Position numbers and translations under genes: made by a program
Part shown: positions 34,626 to 43,570 of the stretch, in pieces
How the letters are laid out: each line of letters opens with the position of its first letter
Position numbering within the stretch: position 1 is the stretch's first letter
The notes under the pieces: model-generated
What the model saw: only the letters and a program-made list of their open reading frames with translations
Database searches by the model: none
What the model was told of the DNA's origin: nothing
Assembly: GCA_024232965.1 (NCBI GenBank)
Contig: JACKQF010000003.1
Coordinates: forward strand, 496,001 to 560,000
Direction of reading: 5' to 3'
Length of the DNA stretch: 64,000 bases
DNA from: Verrucomicrobiaceae bacterium
Lineage (GTDB): Bacteria > Verrucomicrobiota > Verrucomicrobiia > Verrucomicrobiales > Verrucomicrobiaceae

Positions 34626-35132
34626 TCACTCGATGGGGATCAGCTTTTTCCCCAGGATGACCAGATCTCTCCAGGTGCCATCGAGATCGGCGACGGCAGG
34701 AAAGTGTCCCCATTTTTCAAACCCGGCTCGCTCAAAGACTCGCAGGCTAGGGTCATTGTGACCAAAGACAAATGCTAGCAAATTGTGCACGCCCATCTGG
34801 GGACAGGCAGTCTGCATCTCCTCAAGTAGGTAGCGGGCGTGACCTTTCCCGGCGTGTTTTGGGTCCAGGTAAACGCTGACCTCCGCCGTGGCGTAGTAGG
34901 CGGGGCGGCCATAAAACGCCCGCAGGCTGATCCACCCGATGATCCCGTCTTCGTTGCGCTCAAGCACCCAGATGGGGTGTTTGTTGGGCGTGTGGGATGA
35001 AAACCAGCCGATCCGACTTTCGACCGTTACAGGGTCAGTATCCGCAGTGGCCAACCTGCCGGGAATCGACGCATTGTAGATCTCCACGATTCGGGGGAGA
35101 TCCTCCTCAACTGCATGGCGGATGCGACGCAT
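34626..35132 (-). CDS. GNAT-family N-acetyltransferase (phosphinothricin acetyltransferase-like)
   Basis: A 168-residue acetyltransferase. IRHAVEEDLPRIVEIYNA at the start, TAEVSVYLDPKHAGKGHAR (acetyl-CoA pyrophosphate-binding segment with the R/QxxGxG/A pattern as KHAGKGHAR), and FGHNDPSLRVFERAGFEKWG (motif B) match the Pat/YncA group, which acetylates amino groups of methionine derivatives or phosphinothricin. The true substrate is unknown. It is the last gene of the minus-strand run CoA-transferase to aroB, starting 21 bp after aroB. Confidence 0.85.
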   Translation of the reverse strand: MRRIRHAVEEDLPRIVEIYNASIPGRLATADTDPVTVESRIGWFSSHTPNKHPIWVLERNEDGIIGWISLRAFYGRPAYYATAEVSVYLDPKHAGKGHARYLLEEMQTACPQMGVHNLLAFVFGHNDPSLRVFERAGFEKWGHFPAVADLDGTWRDLVILGKKLIPIE

Positions 35133-35153
35133 GGCGGTGGACAGTATGCACGC

Positions 35154-36263
35154 CTATACCGGTTCGTGCAAATGAAGGATCGCCGCGCGCATGTCCTCTG
35201 CCGTGATATCACAACTGACGAAGGCGTCTCCGAGCGCTCGCAGTAGCACAAAGCGAATTGCGCCCTGCTCAAACTTTTTGTCCTTGGCTGCGATATCCAG
35301 CAAAGCGTTGGCATCAAAGTCGGCAGGCAATTTTAGGGGTAGTTCAAACGCGGCGAGGCAACGCAGAAGTCGCGCCCCGTCTGCCGCTGCTAGACCCGAC
35401 TTTTGAAGGGACAGCCAAGTCGCTGCACGAAGCCCCAGCGAGATCGCCTCCCCATGCAACATGCCGCCGTAGCCAGCCGCCGCCTCGATGGCGTGTCCGA
35501 GTGTGTGGCCGAAATTGAGCAGGGCGCGAATGCCCAGCGTCTCCGTCTCGTCCGCTTCAACCACGCGCGCCTTGATCGCAACGTTGCGTTGAATCAGCGC
35601 AGGGAGATCTCCGACACCTTGGGCGACTTCTTCGATTTCTTCAAACATCGCCGCATCTCGAATCCCAGCATGCTTGATGATCTCCGCAAAGCCCTCATTC
35701 CACTCTCGCTTTGGCAGTGACTGAAGTGTGTCCGTATCGGCCAGCACGATGGAGGGTTGATGGAAGCAACCGACCATGTTTTTTGCCTCCGGCAAGTTTA
35801 CGCCCGTCTTACCGCCGACAGAGCTATCCACCTGAGCCAGCACCGAGGTAGGGATCTGCACAAACGGAATCCCGCGCTGGTAGATCGACGCGCAAAAGCC
35901 TCCCAGATCCCCAATCACACCGCCACCGAGCGCCACCAGCATTCCTTTGCGATCCAGTCGCGCTGCGGCCATGGCGCTGCACACTTGCTGTGCTACGTGC
36001 ATCGATTTGGATGCCTCCCCAGCCTGCACGGTGACGATATCTGTTCGGATGCCAGCTGCGGAAAGACTCGCTACGACGCGATCCGCGTAGAGAGGGCCCA
36101 CATTCGAATCAGTCAGCAAGACGGCGTGATTTCGCCCCGATAAAACCGCCTGAGTCTCTGCGCCCGTGCGGTCCAGCAAATTTGAACCCACCAGCACATC
36201 GTAACTGCGGGATCCTAGGTTGACGTGGACTTTCAGGGGCGGGTGGTTGGCGTCGTCAGGCAT
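35154..36263 (-). CDS. aroB: 3-Dehydroquinate synthase
   Basis: AroB converts DAHP to 3-dehydroquinate, step two of the shikimate pathway, using NAD and zinc. The 369 residues include GGGVIGDLGGF, the QIPTSVLAQVDSSVGGKTG stretch, KNMVGCFHQP and the metal-site segment FGHTLGHAIE. The length is normal. Its start overlaps the end of miaA by 31 bp, so the two are probably translationally coupled; no shorter start fits the family's N-terminal VxLGxRSY strand. Confidence 0.95.
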   Translation of the reverse strand: MPDDANHPPLKVHVNLGSRSYDVLVGSNLLDRTGAETQAVLSGRNHAVLLTDSNVGPLYADRVVASLSAAGIRTDIVTVQAGEASKSMHVAQQVCSAMAAARLDRKGMLVALGGGVIGDLGGFCASIYQRGIPFVQIPTSVLAQVDSSVGGKTGVNLPEAKNMVGCFHQPSIVLADTDTLQSLPKREWNEGFAEIIKHAGIRDAAMFEEIEEVAQGVGDLPALIQRNVAIKARVVEADETETLGIRALLNFGHTLGHAIEAAAGYGGMLHGEAISLGLRAATWLSLQKSGLAAADGARLLRCLAAFELPLKLPADFDANALLDIAAKDKKFEQGAIRFVLLRALGDAFVSCDITAEDMRAAILHLHEPV

Positions 36264-37156
36264 GGGAAAAGGGTCGGAATCTCTGTGGCGGTTGATTCTG
36301 GAGTTGATTCAGGGTTCAGGCAAATCGTTTGCAGCCAGTGCTCGCGCCGAAACCAGGTGCCCTGACGCTTAGCATAGCGTCGCGTGGCCTGCTGGATCGC
36401 TGCCAGGGCTGCCGCCTCGTCCATTTCGCCAGACAGCAGCGCCCGCACCTCTTTCACGCCGATGGCCCGCGCGACGCCCTCGGTCTCGGGGCCCAGTGAT
36501 CTAACTTCGTCGATGATGCCTGCTGCGAACATCGCTATGACGCGTTGGTTGATGCGGTCGTACAAGGTCTCCCGCTCCCACTGCAGACTGATCCCGCTCA
36601 AGGCTGGCGACTGCTCCGCAAAAGATCGCCGAAGCTCCGACTGCGGTTGGCCGGTCAGTAGACAGATCTCCAGGGCACGCTCCACATAGCGTGGATTGAG
36701 CAGATTGACGGTCTCCTTTGCCGCTGGGTCGAGTTGCAAAAGCCAATGTGCCTGCTCCGCTAGGGTCAGGTGTGCCAGTCGCGCACGCAAGACTGCATCC
36801 GCCGCAGGCAATGCGGCCAGCCCATGCGTGACCGCCTTCACATAAAGCCCAGAGCCACCCACGACGATGGGCACGGCGCCGCGCTCTGCGATGTGGTGAA
36901 TCACCGGCATCGCCATGTCGCGATAGCGCTGCGCATCGCAGTGCTCTCCGGGCTCCAGCTCGCCATAGAGATGGTGCGGCGCACGCTGCATCTCATTTGG
37001 GGAGGGCTTGGCCGTCAGCACGTCGAGCCCGCGATACAACTGAAACGCGTCCGCATTCACGATCTCCCCGCCCACACGCTCTGCCAGGGCCAGTGCAATG
37101 GCCGTCTTGCCCGCTGCAGTGGGACCCAGAACGAAAAACGTGCGGTCAGGTAGCAT
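36233..37156 (-). CDS. miaA: tRNA dimethylallyltransferase
   Basis: MiaA adds a dimethylallyl group to A37 of tRNAs that read UNN codons. From the ATG at 37156 it is 307 residues: P-loop GPTAAGKT at 11-18, NADAFQLYRGLDVLTAKP (usually DSxQxYxxxdIgTAKP), HHLYGELEPGE and RYAKRQGTWFR at the end. The longer upstream frame overlaps the thiolase and was not used. It starts 5 bp after the thiolase stop and overlaps aroB by 31 bp, so it is in the middle of a five-gene operon. Confidence 0.94.
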   Translation of the reverse strand: MLPDRTFFVLGPTAAGKTAIALALAERVGGEIVNADAFQLYRGLDVLTAKPSPNEMQRAPHHLYGELEPGEHCDAQRYRDMAMPVIHHIAERGAVPIVVGGSGLYVKAVTHGLAALPAADAVLRARLAHLTLAEQAHWLLQLDPAAKETVNLLNPRYVERALEICLLTGQPQSELRRSFAEQSPALSGISLQWERETLYDRINQRVIAMFAAGIIDEVRSLGPETEGVARAIGVKEVRALLSGEMDEAAALAAIQQATRRYAKRQGTWFRREHWLQTICLNPESTPESTATEIPTLFPCLTTPTTRP

Positions 37157-37161
37157 CTTGG

Positions 37162-38325
37162 TCACACGCGCTCGATCGCCATCGCGATGCCCATTCCGCC
37201 ACCGATGCACAGACTACAGATGCCGCGCTGGAGGTCTAGATCCTCCAGTAGATGCAGCAGCGTCACCAAAACTCGCGCACCACTGGCACCGATCGGATGC
37301 CCGAGCGCGATCGCTCCGCCACGCATGTTGAGACGATCAAGCGGGAGTCCGAGCTCACGTGCGCAACCAAGTGTCTGTACTGCAAAGGCTTCATTGATTT
37401 CAATGGCGTCAATCTCATCTAACTTCCATCCAGTCACGGCGCAAACTTTGCGAATCGCGCCGACTGGACCCAGCCCCATTAGTGCGGGATCGCAACCCAC
37501 AGCGGCACTGGCGACGATCTTTGCGCGTGGCTTGAAATCGTGAGTTTGGAGGCCTTGTTGCGATGCTAGTAGCACCATCGCTGCGCCATCGTTGATGCCG
37601 GAGGCGTTCCCTGGAGTAACCGTGCCATCTGGGCGAAAGGCTGGCTTCAGCGCGGCTAGTTTCTCAACGGTGGTATCTGCTCGCGCATGTTCATCCAGCG
37701 CGAACATGCCTTCCCGAGTCTTGATCGCCACGACTTCGCGAGCAAAGGCATCGTGGGAACTGGCGGCGCGACGTTGGCTTTCTGCGGCAAAGGCGTCTTG
37801 GTCTTCACGGCTGATGCCCAGCAGATCTGCAATTCGTTCGGCGGTTTCGCCCATGCCGATGCCCAGCATTGCGTCCACCAGACCATCGACAAAGAGCGAG
37901 TCTTGCAGGGCGCTCTCGCCCAGTTTTTTGCCCCAGCGCATATCCATCGAGTAGTGCGGTGCGCGGCTCATATTTTCGACGCCGCCCGCCAGGATGAGCT
38001 CACTTTCGCCGCTTTGAATTGCTGCTGCGCCAAGCGCCACAGCCTTCAACGAGGAGCCACAGGCCATATTCACGGTGTAGGAGGGCGTCTCCGCCGGGAC
38101 GCCGATCTTCCAGGCTGCCTGACGCGCCACATTCATGCCGCAACCCGCCTGCATCACTTGCCCGAGGATCACTTGCTCGATGGCTGCTCTTGCAGCGCTG
38201 GGCACCACTGCCTCGGCGACTCGCGCGGCCAGATCTGCGGCTGCGATGGATTTGAGGCTGCCACCAAAACGCCCGATGGCGCTGCGTTTGGCTTCGACGA
38301 TGTAGCAGGGATTGGGCTCGGTCAT
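37162..38325 (-). CDS. Acetyl-CoA acetyltransferase (thiolase)
   Basis: A 387-residue thiolase II that condenses two acetyl-CoA, or splits acetoacetyl-CoA. NMACGSS contains the acylated Cys89, NEAFAVQ and ALGHPIGASGAR carry the conserved Asn and His, and CIGGGMGIA near the C-terminus carries the second catalytic Cys. The partner CoA-transferase lies 12 bp upstream, which fits use of acetoacetate or 3-ketoacids. It is followed 5 bp later by miaA, an unusual neighbour. Confidence 0.93.
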   Translation of the reverse strand: MTEPNPCYIVEAKRSAIGRFGGSLKSIAAADLAARVAEAVVPSAARAAIEQVILGQVMQAGCGMNVARQAAWKIGVPAETPSYTVNMACGSSLKAVALGAAAIQSGESELILAGGVENMSRAPHYSMDMRWGKKLGESALQDSLFVDGLVDAMLGIGMGETAERIADLLGISREDQDAFAAESQRRAASSHDAFAREVVAIKTREGMFALDEHARADTTVEKLAALKPAFRPDGTVTPGNASGINDGAAMVLLASQQGLQTHDFKPRAKIVASAAVGCDPALMGLGPVGAIRKVCAVTGWKLDEIDAIEINEAFAVQTLGCARELGLPLDRLNMRGGAIALGHPIGASGARVLVTLLHLLEDLDLQRGICSLCIGGGMGIAMAIERV

Positions 38326-38337
38326 GATTGGGGTGGA

Positions 38338-39858
38338 TTAAAAACACTCGGCGGGTATCGACCCGACCTCGGACATGGAAGGCATGAATGCCATGCCGTC
38401 CAGCACATCCCGCTGGAGATCGATGCCGGGGGCGATCTCGATCAGGCGAAGTCCTGTGGGCGTCAGTTTGAAGACGGCGCGCTCAGTGACATACAGTACT
38501 TCTTGGCCGCGCGCGATGGCTGACGGACCATGGAAACAGACGTGACTGAGTCGAGTCACGAACTTTGGATGACTGCCCTCGGTCACGATTTTGAGGGCAC
38601 CGTTCTGCATTGCCACCTCCAGGCCGCCAGCCTTGAAGGAGAAGCAAAAGACCAGTCGCCGCGCGCTCTGGCTGATGTTGGTAAATCCACCCACTCCGGC
38701 AAAGCGACCGGCAAAACTGGCGACATTCACACTGCCTTCGCTGTCCACTTCCACCGCGCCCAGCACGGCGATGTCAATGCCCCCACCATCATAAAAATCA
38801 AACTGCGCGGGCTGGTCGATGATGGCTTCAGGAAAATAGCTGCACCCAAAATTTAACCCCGAGGCAGGCACTCCTCCGATCGGGCCCGCCTCGACTGTCA
38901 GCGTCATGTCTTTGAGTCGCCCGGTCTCTGCGGCTACCGCTGCGACGGCCTCCGGAAGGCCGATGCCAAGGTTCACGATCTCACCTGGGCGGACCTCCAT
39001 CAGCGCCCGTGTGCCAATGATCTTGCGCTCGGACCAACTCATCGCGGCGACGCCTTCGGTCTCGTTACTGCTGACGACGAAAGCCTCATCGAAGACCTCG
39101 CCAAAAGTCTGATCATGCTGGGCACCGCCGCTGGTGACGATGTAATCGACCAGTATGCCCGGCACTCGCACCGCTTTCGGATCGAAGATGCGTTCCACCA
39201 CGCTCTCCACTTGTGCGATGACGATCCCGCCGTGATTGCGTGCAGCCTGGGCCATGGGGAGCACCTCGCCGATGATCCCTTCGCCTTCCATACTCAAGTT
39301 TCCCGCTGCATCAGCATAGGTGGCGCGAATCAGTGCCACATGGATGGGTATGGCGCGGTAGCGCAGCCAGGTTTCGCCATCGAGTTCGATCCGCTCCACC
39401 AGCGGCTCTGAGGTGAGGGCATTCAGCCGACCTCCTCCGTGCAAAGGATCGATGAAGGTGTTGAGTCCTACTTTGGTAAATACGCCAGGCCGTTTCGCAG
39501 CGATGTCCCGGACCAGCGTGCAGAGCACTCCCTGCGGTAGATTGTAAGCCTCCACCCGATTCTCTAAGGCCAGTTTGCCCAGGCGCGGAGCCAGATTCCA
39601 GTGGCCACCGATCACACGCCGCAGCAGACCTTCGTGGGCCAGGTGGTTGAGCCCACGTTCGCCGCGATCTCCCTGACCCGCACAATAGTAGAGGGTAAGG
39701 TCGCGAGGGGCGGCCGTGTCCAAAAAACGTCGCTCCAACGCCGCCGTCAGCATTTCAGGGTGCGCAGCGCCCACAAAGCCGCCGACAGCGACAGTTACCC
39801 CATCTGGGATCGCTGCCACCGCCTGTTCTGCCGTCACAAATCGTGCCTCGCCTCGCAT
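38338..39858 (-). CDS. Acyl-CoA:acetate/3-ketoacid CoA-transferase (YdiF/PCT type)
   Basis: A 506-residue fused alpha-beta CoA-transferase from the ATG at 39858. Subunit A-like: VAVGGFVGAAHPE (oxyanion GGF loop), GNLSMEGE; subunit B-like: VNLGIGLPEAV and VEAGPIGGVPASG, with the probable thioester-forming Glu at about residue 323. The length is near YdiF (about 530). Longer upstream frames run into the promoter region of the divergent beta-helix gene and are not homologous in look. With the thiolase it can turn acetoacetate and acetyl-CoA into two acetyl-CoA. Confidence 0.9.
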   Translation of the reverse strand: MRGEARFVTAEQAVAAIPDGVTVAVGGFVGAAHPEMLTAALERRFLDTAAPRDLTLYYCAGQGDRGERGLNHLAHEGLLRRVIGGHWNLAPRLGKLALENRVEAYNLPQGVLCTLVRDIAAKRPGVFTKVGLNTFIDPLHGGGRLNALTSEPLVERIELDGETWLRYRAIPIHVALIRATYADAAGNLSMEGEGIIGEVLPMAQAARNHGGIVIAQVESVVERIFDPKAVRVPGILVDYIVTSGGAQHDQTFGEVFDEAFVVSSNETEGVAAMSWSERKIIGTRALMEVRPGEIVNLGIGLPEAVAAVAAETGRLKDMTLTVEAGPIGGVPASGLNFGCSYFPEAIIDQPAQFDFYDGGGIDIAVLGAVEVDSEGSVNVASFAGRFAGVGGFTNISQSARRLVFCFSFKAGGLEVAMQNGALKIVTEGSHPKFVTRLSHVCFHGPSAIARGQEVLYVTERAVFKLTPTGLRLIEIAPGIDLQRDVLDGMAFMPSMSEVGSIPAECF

Positions 39859-40048
39859 AAAACAAAGAAGCGACCAGCAAAGCGCAAAGCCTGCACCGTG
39901 CCAAGAAGATAACGCTGGCTTAGGTGCGGGGTTGATCGACGGACTTGCGGCACCTGCACGGACGATGCGATAGCTGGGGATGATCGATTCGGAGCCAATA
40001 AACTCGAATCCAGTGTCCATTTTCGTTCATTCAAAACCTTCCTTCACG

Positions 40049-42703
40049 ATGCTAAAAACCATCTCCCTCCTTCTGGCCGCCGCATCGCTCTCGTATGCGG
40101 CAGACATCTCCTTGTCGCCAACCGGCCCCATCAGTACGCCGCAGGCTGCACGCGATGCCGCCCGCGCGGCCCCCAAACCTGTGCGCATCATCGTGAGCGA
40201 TGGCGTCTACACACTGACAGAGTCGGTGACGTTGAAGGCTGAGGACTCGCAAGTGACGTGGGAGGCTGCACCTGGGGCCACACCGATCTTCTCCGGCGGC
40301 CGACCAATCACCGGTTGGACAAAAGCTGAGAACGGTCTCTGGAAAGCCACCCTGCCAGACAAGGCGTGGAAGTTTGAGCAACTCTGGATCAATGGCCGCC
40401 GCGCCACCCTCGCCCGCTCGCCAAACAAGGGCTACTACCACATCACTGAGGCCGTAGGCGCAGGGGTATTCCCGGATTTGAAGGAGAACATGAACTTCCA
40501 CGCCTTCAGCATCGCGGAAGAACAGTTCGACGTGCTCAAAGCAATGCCGCAGGCTGAGCGCGACAACGTTTTGCTGACCGTCACGCACGCCTGGGCCGTC
40601 GGTCAGTGCCGCATCAAGGCGTTGAATGATGAGGCGCTCTCCGTGCAAATCAAGGGCCGCTCGCGCTATCCTTTTGTGGAGTTCGAGCCCGATCAGCGCT
40701 TCTGGATGGAAAACTACCGCGCAGCCCTCGATGCGCCGGGCGAGTGGTTTCTCGACAAAACCAAGGGCGAGGTGCTCTACCTGCCACTGCCTGGCGAGGA
40801 CATGACGAAGGCTGAAGTCATCGCGCCCGTGGTGACCAAGTTCCTCGTCATGAAAGGCTCACACGACATCCGCTTTGATGGCATTTCATTTCAATACAGC
40901 CAGCATCTCTATCCCGCCGACGGCCTGCACGATGGCCAAGCCGCGACAACGAGCGATGGCTGCATCGAGATCGAGGACTCACACGGCATTCAGTTCCAGA
41001 ATTGTGAGATCGCGCACACCGGCCTGCACGGCATCTGGTTCAAAAACGGCTGCGCAGATTCCTCGGTGAAGCACGCCCACCTGCACGACCTCGGTGGCGG
41101 CGGCGTGTATGTGGGCGAAACGGCACGGCCTACAGACGAGCGTGTGAATCACCACATCGTCATCGATGATTGCATCATCCAGCACGGCGGCCGGCTGCAT
41201 CCGAGCGCCTGCGGAGTCGTCTTCACACACACGCAGCACTGTGCGGTCACGCATTGCGACATTGGCGACTTCTACTACACCGGCATCAGCGCCGGATGGA
41301 ACTGGGGCTATGGCGACACCGCCTCGCGCGAGACGCTCGTCGAGAACAATCACATCCATCACCTCGGCTGGGCTTACCTCAGTGACATGGGCGGCTACTA
41401 CGGCCTCGGCACCTCGCCGGGCACCATCATTCGTGGCAACCATGTGCATCACATCGCCAGCCATCGCTACGGCGGTTGGGGACTCTACAACGACGAAGGC
41501 AGCGCCGATACGCTGATGGAAAACAACCTCGTGCATGACACCTGGAATGCCGGCTTCCACCAGCACTACGGCTACTTCAACACCGTGCGGAACAACATCT
41601 TTGCCTTCGGCCACACCGCACAAATCCAGGCCAGTCGCAATGAGGCACGCCTGCGCTTCCGCTTCATGAACAACATCGTCGTCTGGGACCCCTCGTCCCC
41701 CTTGCTCGATGGCGGCGAGTGGAATTGGAAGTTCTTCGACAAAACAGATCGCGGCGATCCCAAAGACAGCCTCGTCTTTCGCAAAAACCTCTACTGGCCC
41801 ACCGACGGCAAGATACCCGCGCTACTTACTAAAACGAACTTCACCTGGGATGAATGGCGCAAGATGGGGCGAGACAAAGAAAGCCTGTTTGCCGATCCGA
41901 TGTTCGCAGACCTTGCCAACCGCGACTTCCGACTTAAGCCCGGCTCACCTGCGGAGAAAATCGGCTTCAAACCCTGGGACCTCACCCTCGCAGGTGTGCG
42001 CAAAGACGGTGCCGCTTGGCTCGAACTCGCCGCGAAAGGCAGCGTTTATCCCAACTGGGACACCGACGCCCGCCCTTGGCCCTCGCCACCGTATGTGGTC
42101 GATCAGAGCTTCGAAAGAGCGGCACTCGGCACGGTCGGAATCCGCAATGCGAAATACGATCGCCGCCGCGAACAAAAGGATGTGGGCGAAGGCTTCGGCG
42201 TCAGCGAAGAAGCAGCATCACCCATCCCTGTCGAAGGCGGTGGTGTGTCAAAACGCAGCCTCAAGGCTCAAGACATGCCCGATCTCGTGCAAACCTACGA
42301 GCCGGTGCTCGATATCTTCCCACGATGGGAGTCCGGCACCTTCCACGTCAGCTTCGACATCATGGCGCAACCCGATGCCGAGTGGTTCTTCGAGATGCGA
42401 GTCAAAGGCGGCGAGTTCGCTGCCGGACCCTATGTCCGCTATCAAAAAGGCAAGCTCGTTGCCAACAACAGCAAGACCATCCCCCTGGCCGACATCAAAC
42501 CCGGCGAATGGTGCCGCGTTGCTATCACCGCCACCACCGGGGCCGGCAAATATGACCTCGTCCTCACTCGCGAAGACGGCAGCAAAAAGGAGTTCAAAGA
42601 CCTCCCCTGCAAACCCGAGTGGAACGCCGCCAGCTATCTCCTCTTCAGCTCCCTAGCCAACAAAAAGGCCGCCTACTTCATCGATAACGTGAAGCTGAAG
42701 TAG
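40049..42703 (+). CDS. Secreted right-handed beta-helix protein with C-terminal LamG-like domain
   Basis: An 884-residue secreted protein (signal peptide 1-18, cut near SYAA; start at 40049). The centre, about 240-560, has many short IRFDGISF / CEIAHTGLHG / HLHDLGGGG turns of a parallel beta-helix as in pectate lyase-like and alginate-lyase/sulfatase-associated proteins. An N-terminal SGGRPITGW module precedes it. The last ~180 residues (WESGTFHVSFDIMAQ to DNVKLK) look like a concanavalin/LamG sandwich. It probably binds or cleaves a polysaccharide; the catalytic residues cannot be fixed. Codons end in C more often than in neighbouring genes. Confidence 0.82.
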   Translation: MLKTISLLLAAASLSYAADISLSPTGPISTPQAARDAARAAPKPVRIIVSDGVYTLTESVTLKAEDSQVTWEAAPGATPIFSGGRPITGWTKAENGLWKATLPDKAWKFEQLWINGRRATLARSPNKGYYHITEAVGAGVFPDLKENMNFHAFSIAEEQFDVLKAMPQAERDNVLLTVTHAWAVGQCRIKALNDEALSVQIKGRSRYPFVEFEPDQRFWMENYRAALDAPGEWFLDKTKGEVLYLPLPGEDMTKAEVIAPVVTKFLVMKGSHDIRFDGISFQYSQHLYPADGLHDGQAATTSDGCIEIEDSHGIQFQNCEIAHTGLHGIWFKNGCADSSVKHAHLHDLGGGGVYVGETARPTDERVNHHIVIDDCIIQHGGRLHPSACGVVFTHTQHCAVTHCDIGDFYYTGISAGWNWGYGDTASRETLVENNHIHHLGWAYLSDMGGYYGLGTSPGTIIRGNHVHHIASHRYGGWGLYNDEGSADTLMENNLVHDTWNAGFHQHYGYFNTVRNNIFAFGHTAQIQASRNEARLRFRFMNNIVVWDPSSPLLDGGEWNWKFFDKTDRGDPKDSLVFRKNLYWPTDGKIPALLTKTNFTWDEWRKMGRDKESLFADPMFADLANRDFRLKPGSPAEKIGFKPWDLTLAGVRKDGAAWLELAAKGSVYPNWDTDARPWPSPPYVVDQSFERAALGTVGIRNAKYDRRREQKDVGEGFGVSEEAASPIPVEGGGVSKRSLKAQDMPDLVQTYEPVLDIFPRWESGTFHVSFDIMAQPDAEWFFEMRVKGGEFAAGPYVRYQKGKLVANNSKTIPLADIKPGEWCRVAITATTGAGKYDLVLTREDGSKKEFKDLPCKPEWNAASYLLFSSLANKKAAYFIDNVKLK

Positions 42704-42994
42704 GATCGTCACGGTTTAAGTCCCCTGTTTGCGCTCGTGCCTCCCTCGCGACAGACGACCGTGCGTGGCCGCTCACTCGCCTGTCGCCCAAGAGCTTTTT
42801 GGAACGGCTGACCAACGCGTCGCGATGCACCCCGGGAAACGCGCACCGCAGAGCCATGTCTTGATCCCCGGCAGCGAGGGCACCTTCGCGGGTCGCGATT
42901 GGACGGACCAAGAAGCGTGTCTGGGTTAGGTCTGCCAGGCCGCCGTGGCCTTGGCGCAGGCCTCCCTGGGCCAAACCGCCGAAAAGGCGGCCTC

Positions 42995-43257
42995 AAACGG
43001 GACGCGTTTAGCCCAGCCGACACGTCGGCTATCACAGATGAGAGCCGTTTAACCCTGCCGAGGCCTAGGCTACCCTAAACGGGACGCGTTTGCCGCTGCC
43101 GACGCCTCGGCTATCACGGATGAGAGCCGTCCAGCCCAGCCGACGCCTCGGCAGCATCAAACGGGACGCGTTTACCCCAGCCGACGCTCCGGCTATCACA
43201 GCTGAGAGCCGTTTAACCCCGCCGACACCTCGGCAGGACCAAACGGGAGGCGTTTAG
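42995..43257. repeat. 82-bp tandem repeat, 3 copies plus a partial
   Basis: Copies begin at 42995, 43077, 43159 and 43241 (last one about 17 bp), exactly 82 bp apart. Each begins AAACGGGACGCGTTT (AAACG/CGTTT dyad) and has two related 41-bp halves. Each half has CGTTT plus a CC-rich stretch and a GCCGA-N4-TCGGC hairpin (arms vary in some copies). Copies differ by substitutions but not by indels, so the period is well kept. Confidence 0.93.
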
Positions 43258-43443
43258 CGGTTCCAAATGCCACCGATGAACTGCTAGCCACCTTGCTCCA
43301 AACCAGAGTGCCAGGACAAGGATTGCGGCATAGGGCCAAGCGTTTGCCGGAGATATTTGATTCGCCAGTTGGTCCATTCTCACACCCGGCGCCTGCTGAA
43401 GAGCCGATGAAGTGGGTCGGGATGCATCGGGGGGGGCGGTCAT
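43213..43443 (-). CDS. Possible small membrane protein or gene remnant
   Basis: A 76-codon minus-strand frame with one good predicted membrane helix (AWPYAAILVLALWFGARWLAV, about residues 36-55 of this frame) ending in LNASRLVLPRCRRG. Its stop lies inside copy 3 of the 82-bp repeat, so its end is repeat-derived. It may be a real gene eroded by the repeat or chance. No homologue is recognised. Confidence 0.22.
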   Translation of the reverse strand: MTAPPDASRPTSSALQQAPGVRMDQLANQISPANAWPYAAILVLALWFGARWLAVHRWHLEPLNASRLVLPRCRRG

Positions 43444-43570
43444 TGAAAGACGATGCTCTCCGAAACGTGAGATTGGCCTTCTGTTCATCGGTCACGCCGA
43501 CGGCGGCGGCGAGATCGTGGTTTTGTGTTTTACCATCGGTCATGCTCTGGCAATGTGCGGGATCACTTTC

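Larger units (their letters stand above)
42704..43570. other. 866-bp intergenic region with repeats and no confident gene
   Basis: Between two C-ending-codon genes lies a long non-coding stretch. It begins with about 290 bp of GC-rich sequence containing a CCGCC-GAAAA-GGCGG hairpin near 42976-42990. Then comes the 82-bp tandem repeat (42995-43257) and about 310 bp with a weak minus-strand frame (43213-43443). No RNA gene or promoter stands out. Confidence 0.7.

Noticed and set aside
37687..38523. A 278-codon plus-strand frame
   Set aside because: Antisense to thiolase and CoA-transferase; His/Cys-rich low-complexity product.
41709..42656. A 315-codon frame inside the beta-helix gene
   Set aside because: Same-strand out-of-frame shadow, Ser/Pro/Lys-rich and without family features.
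42995..43257. CRISPR array
   Set aside because: Repeats are contiguous, without unique spacers, and no cas genes are present.
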